From assembly GCA_964484465.1 (NCBI GenBank), contig CAZAFL010000004.1, forward strand, positions 1-64,000: DNA of 64,000 nt, in the 5' to 3' direction. Below are positions 59,319 through 64,000 of the stretch, piece after piece (the stretch's first letter is position 1; the number at the start of each line of letters is the position of its first letter). A program made the position numbers and the translations under genes. The stretch is from CAZAFL01 sp964484465. Lineage in GTDB: Bacteria > Bacteroidota > Ignavibacteria > UBA10030 > SZUA-254. Below the pieces are notes generated by a model. It was not told where the DNA came from. It was given only the letters and a program-made list of their open reading frames with translations, and made no database searches.

Positions 59319-60269
59319 CTACTCTTCCCATTCCCCCATCTTCCGGAACTTTTCAATCCTTTTTTCGACAAGCTTTCCCTGTTTGATTTTTCTTAATTTT
59401 TTTAATTCATCTGTAATCGCCGACTTAAGTATATCAGCCGCTTGTTGCGGGTTGCGATGAGCGCCTCCAGTCGGCTCAGGGACAATCCGGTCCACCACAC
59501 CTTGTGCAAGCAAATCGGGGGCAGTAAGTTTTAGCGCTTCTGCAGCCTGTTCCTTGTACTCCCAGCTTCGCCAGAGTATACTTGAGCAGGACTCGGGTGA
59601 AATCACAGAATACCAGGTATTTTCCATCATCAAAATACGGTCACCGATACCGATACCCAGAGCACCGCCGGAAGCTCCCTCACCGATGATAGCGACAATG
59701 ATTGGCACGGGCAGATGCGACATCTCAAAGAGGTTCCTGGCAATAGCTTCAGCCTGACCACGCTCTTCCGCTTCAATGCCCGGGTAGGCACCGGGGGTGT
59801 CGAGCATAGTAATGATCGGCCTGTTAAACTTTGCCGCCAGCTTCATGAGCCGAAGCGCTTTGCGATATCCCTCCGGGTTCGGCATACCAAAATTCCGATA
59901 AAGATTGGATTTTGTGTCACGACCTTTTTGATGCCCGATCACCATGACGGGTTCACCCTCAAGTTTTGCAAAACCGCCGACAATCGCTTTGTCGTCACGG
60001 AAGCTTCTGTCACCATGCAGCTCAATAAAATCCGTCATCATCATTGAAATATAATCCAGCGTGTAAGGACGGTCAGGGTGTCGGGCAAGCTGAACTTTCT
60101 GCCAGCGAGTCAGCCCGGTGTAAACGGTCTGCCTCAGCTGGTGTACTTTTTCTTCGAGTGATTGAATTTCAGATGCGATGTCCAGGTTCTCCGAATATTT
60201 TCGCATCTCCTCGATCTTTTGTTCAAGCTCTACGACCGGTTTTTCAAAATCCAGAACAGCTTTTGCCAT
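59319..60269 (-). CDS. accA: acetyl-CoA carboxylase carboxyltransferase subunit alpha
   Basis: 316 residues, usual length. FEKPVVELEQKIEEM at the N terminus, ARHPDRPYTLDYI, HGDRSFRDDKAIVGG, HQKGRDTKSNLYRNFGMPNPEGYRKALRLM and GEGASGGALGIGIGDRILMMENTWYSVISPE match AccA. With AccD it moves the carboxyl group from biotin to acetyl-CoA, the first step of fatty-acid synthesis; accD is not in the window. It follows the GT2-fusion gene by 7 bases. Confidence 0.97.
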   Translation of the reverse strand: MAKAVLDFEKPVVELEQKIEEMRKYSENLDIASEIQSLEEKVHQLRQTVYTGLTRWQKVQLARHPDRPYTLDYISMMMTDFIELHGDRSFRDDKAIVGGFAKLEGEPVMVIGHQKGRDTKSNLYRNFGMPNPEGYRKALRLMKLAAKFNRPIITMLDTPGAYPGIEAEERGQAEAIARNLFEMSHLPVPIIVAIIGEGASGGALGIGIGDRILMMENTWYSVISPESCSSILWRSWEYKEQAAEALKLTAPDLLAQGVVDRIVPEPTGGAHRNPQQAADILKSAITDELKKLRKIKQGKLVEKRIEKFRKMGEWEE

Positions 60270-60276
60270 AATATAA

Positions 60277-62283
60277 TCAGCCTTTTATGAACAACGTGAA
60301 TGCTTTGACGAGAATTTCCATATCCAGCGCAAGGGATTGATTCTTAGCATAATACAGGTTATACTGCTCGATTTCTGCAGGAGTAAGTTCTTCATGATAA
60401 TTCACCTGGACCAGCCCGGTTACGCCCGGCTTCCCCAAATACGTCGGTGCATGTACCGAGCCGTTACGAGTCTCATGAAGTACATATTCCGGCGGCCCGA
60501 CAAAACTCATCCTTCCGAAAAAAACCTCCGGCATGAGCAGAACCTTCCTGCCAAACAGCCTAATCGGTTTTCCGGATTTCTTTTTCAACACGACTGCTGG
60601 ATATATTACCGCAATGAAGAACAAGGAAAGTGTAATGTCGAATAACCTTTTCAAAAACCTGTTGACCTGTTTATCAATATTATACTCGATTTCGACAAGC
60701 GGAATGTCATCAAGCACATCGATGTGCGTTTTGCCGATAATGACATCGATTCCACTCGGTACAAGTCGGAAATTGACAGTTCGTCGCAAACCTTTCCCTA
60801 TAACGGCAAGAATATCGGCATAGGAAAGGACATCGGTTGAAAAAATCACGTCCGACACCCTCTTTTCCTGAATGACTTTCCCAATATTGTCAATACTACC
60901 GAGAATTTCAACTCCGGCAATTTTTTCACCGACCCGTTTACGGTTAAGGTCGATAAATCCAACAACATCATACCCGTCGTCTACCCGTACACGGAGTTTC
61001 CGCAGCACTTCAAGACCGGAGGATTCAGCTCCCACGATCACCGTCCGGCGGCCGAACAGGCTTCGCCGGCGATGTTCCGAGGAACCTGCAAGTACGCGTG
61101 CCACAACTCTCCACCCTGGCAACACTACCATACTGAGTAATCCTGAAATAAAAACCACCATCCTGCTGAACCCGTACTGTTTGAAAAAGAACGTCAGTGC
61201 TGAAAGGATGATATAGCCGACAAGAACGGAGCTTGCAGCACGACCCACAGAAAACTTCCGTGAAGTGTACACCCCGGATGAATACATTACTCCCACCATG
61301 ACCATACCGGGAACCGTCATAATCACCGGATAAGCGTACGACGGAAAGTGAAACATCTTCCCGAACCAAAGAAGCTCTCCGAGCAGCAACGAAACATTCA
61401 CGAAGAAAATATCCACCAGAGCAGCCCAGAGGGGTTTTGCCATTTTTCCCAGGAATGCAATTCCTTCGCGCAACGCAATGCCTGCGGGCAGAATGATATC
61501 AGAAAAAATACCACGCCTGAAATGTTTGCGGACGAACGTGCGCATCGCCTGATAAAACAACTTTACTTCATCGATGTCGCTTCGGCGGGCACTTTCCCCT
61601 TTGTAATGAATAATCTGAGTTTCATGAACGTAATAAATTTCCCACCCTGCTTGTTTTACACGAAAGCACCAATCGAGGTCCTCTCCGTACATAAAAAATT
61701 GCTCATCCAGCCCGCCTGTCACTTCAAGCACTGTGCGCCTCAGGAACATGAATGAACCGCTCACCGCATCAACTCTGCAGGTCTCATCCTCATCCAGGTA
61801 GGTAAGATTGTACCTTCCAAAGAGTGTGGAACGCGGAAACACGGAACTCAACCCGATAATTTTTGTGAAGGCGACCCACGGGGTCGGAAAACTGCGGCGA
61901 CATGCAAGCTGAAGCGACCCGTCGGGATTCAGGATTTTACACCCTGCCAGGCCGACACCGCTGTGTGCGCGAAAGAAATCGATCATGACTGTGAAGGTGT
62001 TTTCCTGGACGATCGTATCGGGATTGAGGAGAAGAAGAAATTCGCCAGAACTTTCTTTCATTCCTTTGTTATTCGCAGCGGCAAATCCGACGTTATGGTC
62101 ATTCACAATAAGCTTCACGCCGGGAAATTTCTGCTGCACCATCTCGACACTTCCGTCATCGGATGCATTATCGACGACGATAATTTCGCCGTCAACGCTA
62201 TTGAGAGACTTACAAACCGAATAAAGCGCGTGCTCTAAAAAAGCTCTTACATTATAGTTGACGATAATAACTGAGAGCGTCAT
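60277..62283 (-). CDS. GT2 glycosyltransferase fused to a degenerate sugar-transferase domain
   Basis: About 668 residues. Residues 1-235 are a GT2 domain (VIIVNYNVRAFLEHALYSV, IIVVDNASDDGSVEMV, LLLLNPDTIV, MYGEDLDWCFR). Then come several membrane helices (about 290-395), and a Rossmann part with VIVGAESSGLEVLRKL (about 415-520). The C-terminal 125 residues resemble polyprenyl-phosphate sugar transferases: KRLFDITLSLFF, RMSFVGPPEY, GKPGVTGLVQV and QSLALDMEILVKA. The segment that should carry the KFRSM block and the catalytic acidic dyad is missing, so the C-terminal part is probably inactive. A complete transferase of this type lies two genes upstream (63010). Confidence 0.83.
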   Translation of the reverse strand: MTLSVIIVNYNVRAFLEHALYSVCKSLNSVDGEIIVVDNASDDGSVEMVQQKFPGVKLIVNDHNVGFAAANNKGMKESSGEFLLLLNPDTIVQENTFTVMIDFFRAHSGVGLAGCKILNPDGSLQLACRRSFPTPWVAFTKIIGLSSVFPRSTLFGRYNLTYLDEDETCRVDAVSGSFMFLRRTVLEVTGGLDEQFFMYGEDLDWCFRVKQAGWEIYYVHETQIIHYKGESARRSDIDEVKLFYQAMRTFVRKHFRRGIFSDIILPAGIALREGIAFLGKMAKPLWAALVDIFFVNVSLLLGELLWFGKMFHFPSYAYPVIMTVPGMVMVGVMYSSGVYTSRKFSVGRAASSVLVGYIILSALTFFFKQYGFSRMVVFISGLLSMVVLPGWRVVARVLAGSSEHRRRSLFGRRTVIVGAESSGLEVLRKLRVRVDDGYDVVGFIDLNRKRVGEKIAGVEILGSIDNIGKVIQEKRVSDVIFSTDVLSYADILAVIGKGLRRTVNFRLVPSGIDVIIGKTHIDVLDDIPLVEIEYNIDKQVNRFLKRLFDITLSLFFIAVIYPAVVLKKKSGKPIRLFGRKVLLMPEVFFGRMSFVGPPEYVLHETRNGSVHAPTYLGKPGVTGLVQVNYHEELTPAEIEQYNLYYAKNQSLALDMEILVKAFTLFIKG

Positions 62284-62289
62284 AGAGAA

Positions 62290-63009
62290 CTACGAAAGCC
62301 TTCCAATCATACTTAATAATTTTAATTTCCACACCATAAACACAGCTTCATACACAATTGAACGGGACATTTTTGAAACGCCTGATTGCCGGTCGACAAA
62401 AATAATCGGTTGTTCGCAAATGCGAAACCCCTTTCTCCATGCCTTAAAGTTCATTTCAATCTGGAATGCATACCCATTCGACTTGACCTTGTCGAGGTCG
62501 ATTGCTTCAAGTACTTGCCGCCGAAAGCATTTGAAACCGCCGGTCGCATCTTTTATGGGCATTCCAGTGATAACACGAGTGTAAAGATTCGCCGCGTAGC
62601 TCAAAATGAGGCGGCGGATCGGCCAATTGACGACGCGAACACCGTTGGTATACCTGGAACCGACAACAAGGTCATACGATTCTATTTTTTGAAGAAACCG
62701 TGGGATTTCCTCGGGATTGTGTGAAAAATCTGCATCCATTTCCAGAACACAATCGTACTTATTTGCTATCGCATAACGAAACCCTTCAACATACGCTGTC
62801 CCTAATCCCATCTTGCCGGCTCGGCGGATAAGGTGAACACGGGGATTAGTTGATTGCAGTTTCTCGACAATGCTCCCCGTCCCATCGGGCGAATTATCAT
62901 CGACGATGAGGATTTCAACTTCCCTGCCTTGCGCGAGAACCTGACCGATAAACGTTGCAATATTCTCGGCTTCATTATACGTTGGAGTAACGACGAGCAC
63001 CTTATTCAT
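62290..63009 (-). CDS. DPM1-like polyprenol monophosphosugar synthase (GT2)
   Basis: 239 residues. VLVVTPTYNEAENIATFIGQVL, EILIVDDNSPDGTGSIVEKL, VLEMDADFSHNPEEIPRFL and DATGGFKCFRR match bacterial Ppm1/DPM1-type enzymes, which make polyprenyl-phosphate mannose or a similar sugar. There are no membrane helices, as in soluble members. It starts immediately after the TGA of the sugar-transferase gene. Its product may feed GT-C transferases such as the one at 4513. Confidence 0.9.
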   Translation of the reverse strand: MNKVLVVTPTYNEAENIATFIGQVLAQGREVEILIVDDNSPDGTGSIVEKLQSTNPRVHLIRRAGKMGLGTAYVEGFRYAIANKYDCVLEMDADFSHNPEEIPRFLQKIESYDLVVGSRYTNGVRVVNWPIRRLILSYAANLYTRVITGMPIKDATGGFKCFRRQVLEAIDLDKVKSNGYAFQIEMNFKAWRKGFRICEQPIIFVDRQSGVSKMSRSIVYEAVFMVWKLKLLSMIGRLS

Positions 63010-64000
63010 TCAATGTCCCTTACCTGCAAAGATCACAACAATTGTATTTAACAGTATTTTGAAATCCATTCTCAAGGAAATATTCTCGATGTAGAACAGA
63101 TCATATTGTAATTTCTTCCTGACATCGTCGATGCTCTCATCGTACTTGTGTTTTACCTGCGCCCATCCGGTGATGCCGGGGCGCACTTTAAGCCGGCGTT
63201 TATACAGAGGGATTTCCTGTGCGAGCTGTTCTACAAAATACGGCCTCTCGGGTCTGGGACCCACAAGACTCATTTCACCTTTGAGCACATTGATGAGTTG
63301 CGGAACTTCGTCGATTCGTGATTTGCGCAATATCTTTCCTGCCCCGGTGACCCGCGGGTCACGCTTGTCCGCCCACACCGGCCCCGAACCGGATTCTGCA
63401 TCCTGATACATTGACCGGAATTTTATTATGTTGAAATGTTTTTCATCTTTTCCAACGCGCTCCTGCGTGTAAAAAACCGAGCCCTTGGAGTCCAGCCGTA
63501 CAGCGACCGCGACAATAAACCAGATCGGAAGTCCTATCGTCAGAATCAGCGATGACACTGCTATGTCAATTCCCCGTTTGACGACACGTTCCCACGGGTG
63601 CATAATTTCCGGCATGATTTCGATGAGCGGAAAACCGTAAATCTGATTTGTCCGCGCCTGCCCGCTGATGATATCATAGAGGTCGGGAATAATTTTCATG
63701 CTGACGGCGTGGGAGTTGCACGCGCTGATAACTTCCAGCATCGTTTCATGCTCGGCAGAATCCAGCGCAATCAGCACGTCCTTTACATTAAGCCGGTCGA
63801 TAATCTCGGGAAGCTCTTTCACTGCCCCGAATACCGGAACATTCTTGTAGGAAACATTATGCCGGCCATTGCGAACCGGTACAAAGCCAACGACTTTATA
63901 CCCGAGCGCCGGATACCGTTCTACCATATCGAATAACTCCCGCGCTTTTTCCGCCCACCCGACAATGAGCGTATTGTGTACTCCAATTCCTGCTTCGAGT
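63010..64000 (-). CDS. polyprenyl-phosphate sugar transferase, 5' end beyond the window
   Basis: The frame stays open to the window edge: residues before the first Met read NTLIVGWAEKARELFD, the usual start of the CoA_binding_3/Rossmann domain, so the gene is partial. Downstream it has KRGIDIAVSSLILTIGLP, GSVFYTQERVG, FNIIKFRSMYQDAESG, KSRIDEVPQLINVLKGEMSLVGPRPE and RPGITGWAQV, the full catalytic set of WbaP/WcaJ-like phosphoglycosyl transferases with the acidic dyad. It attaches the first sugar-phosphate to undecaprenyl phosphate and so starts polysaccharide repeat synthesis. Confidence 0.92.
   Translation of the reverse strand, partial: LEAGIGVHNTLIVGWAEKARELFDMVERYPALGYKVVGFVPVRNGRHNVSYKNVPVFGAVKELPEIIDRLNVKDVLIALDSAEHETMLEVISACNSHAVSMKIIPDLYDIISGQARTNQIYGFPLIEIMPEIMHPWERVVKRGIDIAVSSLILTIGLPIWFIVAVAVRLDSKGSVFYTQERVGKDEKHFNIIKFRSMYQDAESGSGPVWADKRDPRVTGAGKILRKSRIDEVPQLINVLKGEMSLVGPRPERPYFVEQLAQEIPLYKRRLKVRPGITGWAQVKHKYDESIDDVRKKLQYDLFYIENISLRMDFKILLNTIVVIFAGKGH

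Overview
The window looks like a chromosomal scaffold from a Bacteroidota/Chlorobi-type (FCB group) bacterium, most like an Ignavibacteria-style lineage. The evidence is four secreted proteins ending in type IX secretion (T9SS) type A sorting domains of the NYPNPFNP kind, a propeller-type sensor kinase, a small histone H1-like protein and a DUF1385 protein. Start sites often have recognisable Shine-Dalgarno sequences, and many promoters fit a TTGNNN-17-TANNNT pattern. Three runs of exactly 100 N (458-557, 10560-10659, 49071-49170) are scaffold joins, so the sequence is probably a draft or metagenome assembly.

Layout. 1-821: palindromic REP-like repeats with a period of 76 bp around a GIY-YIG nuclease gene. 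822-6054: a GT4 glycosyltransferase, a MITE-like cruciform (2270-2392), a membrane TPR protein and a GT39-like membrane glycosyltransferase. 6096-6169: a CAT-anticodon tRNA, probably tRNA-Ile2. 6321-12670: a propeller histidine kinase, a LuxR-type response regulator and two secreted-protein genes, with matching 18-bp palindromes before the regulator and at the -35 element of the secreted-protein operon. 12870-14621: a strong promoter, a zinc-ribbon protein, ribosomal protein S21, a terminator and a methyltransferase. 14627-39197: a large minus-strand surface-polysaccharide region. It contains YfhO, GT2, GT4 and GT9 transferases, sugar-nucleotide enzymes, an aminotransferase, acyl- and methyltransferases and a Wzx flippase, interrupted by two T9SS cargo genes, and is served by promoters near 24.8, 28.3, 32.0 and 39.2 kb.

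39.4-50.2 kb: histone H1-like protein, deoxyhypusine synthase-like enzyme and an SDR; then a Fur-family regulator with an operator over its own promoter followed by an FTR1-DUF2318 iron permease; a SufT/MIP18-type protein; a PA0069-type radical SAM protein; YchF; an SGNH-TPR protein; and an unusual pair made of an HTH-receiver regulator and a protein with a histidine-phosphotransfer-like helix pair but no ATPase domain. 50.2-64 kb: a T9SS exonuclease/phosphatase-like protein, TadA, release factor 1, DUF1385, a second flippase, NadC, a 55-residue Trm112 protein overlapping nadC, a YbgC-like thioesterase and AccA. The last operon starts with a polyprenyl-phosphate sugar transferase cut by the window edge, then a DPM1-like GT2 and a GT2 fused to a degenerate sugar-transferase domain.

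Together the window is dominated by building, exporting and decorating cell-surface polysaccharide, plus T9SS cargo, with housekeeping translation, NAD and fatty-acid genes between. I see no Wzy polymerase, no Wzz, no T9SS machinery, no CRISPR array, no prophage and no insertion-sequence transposase.
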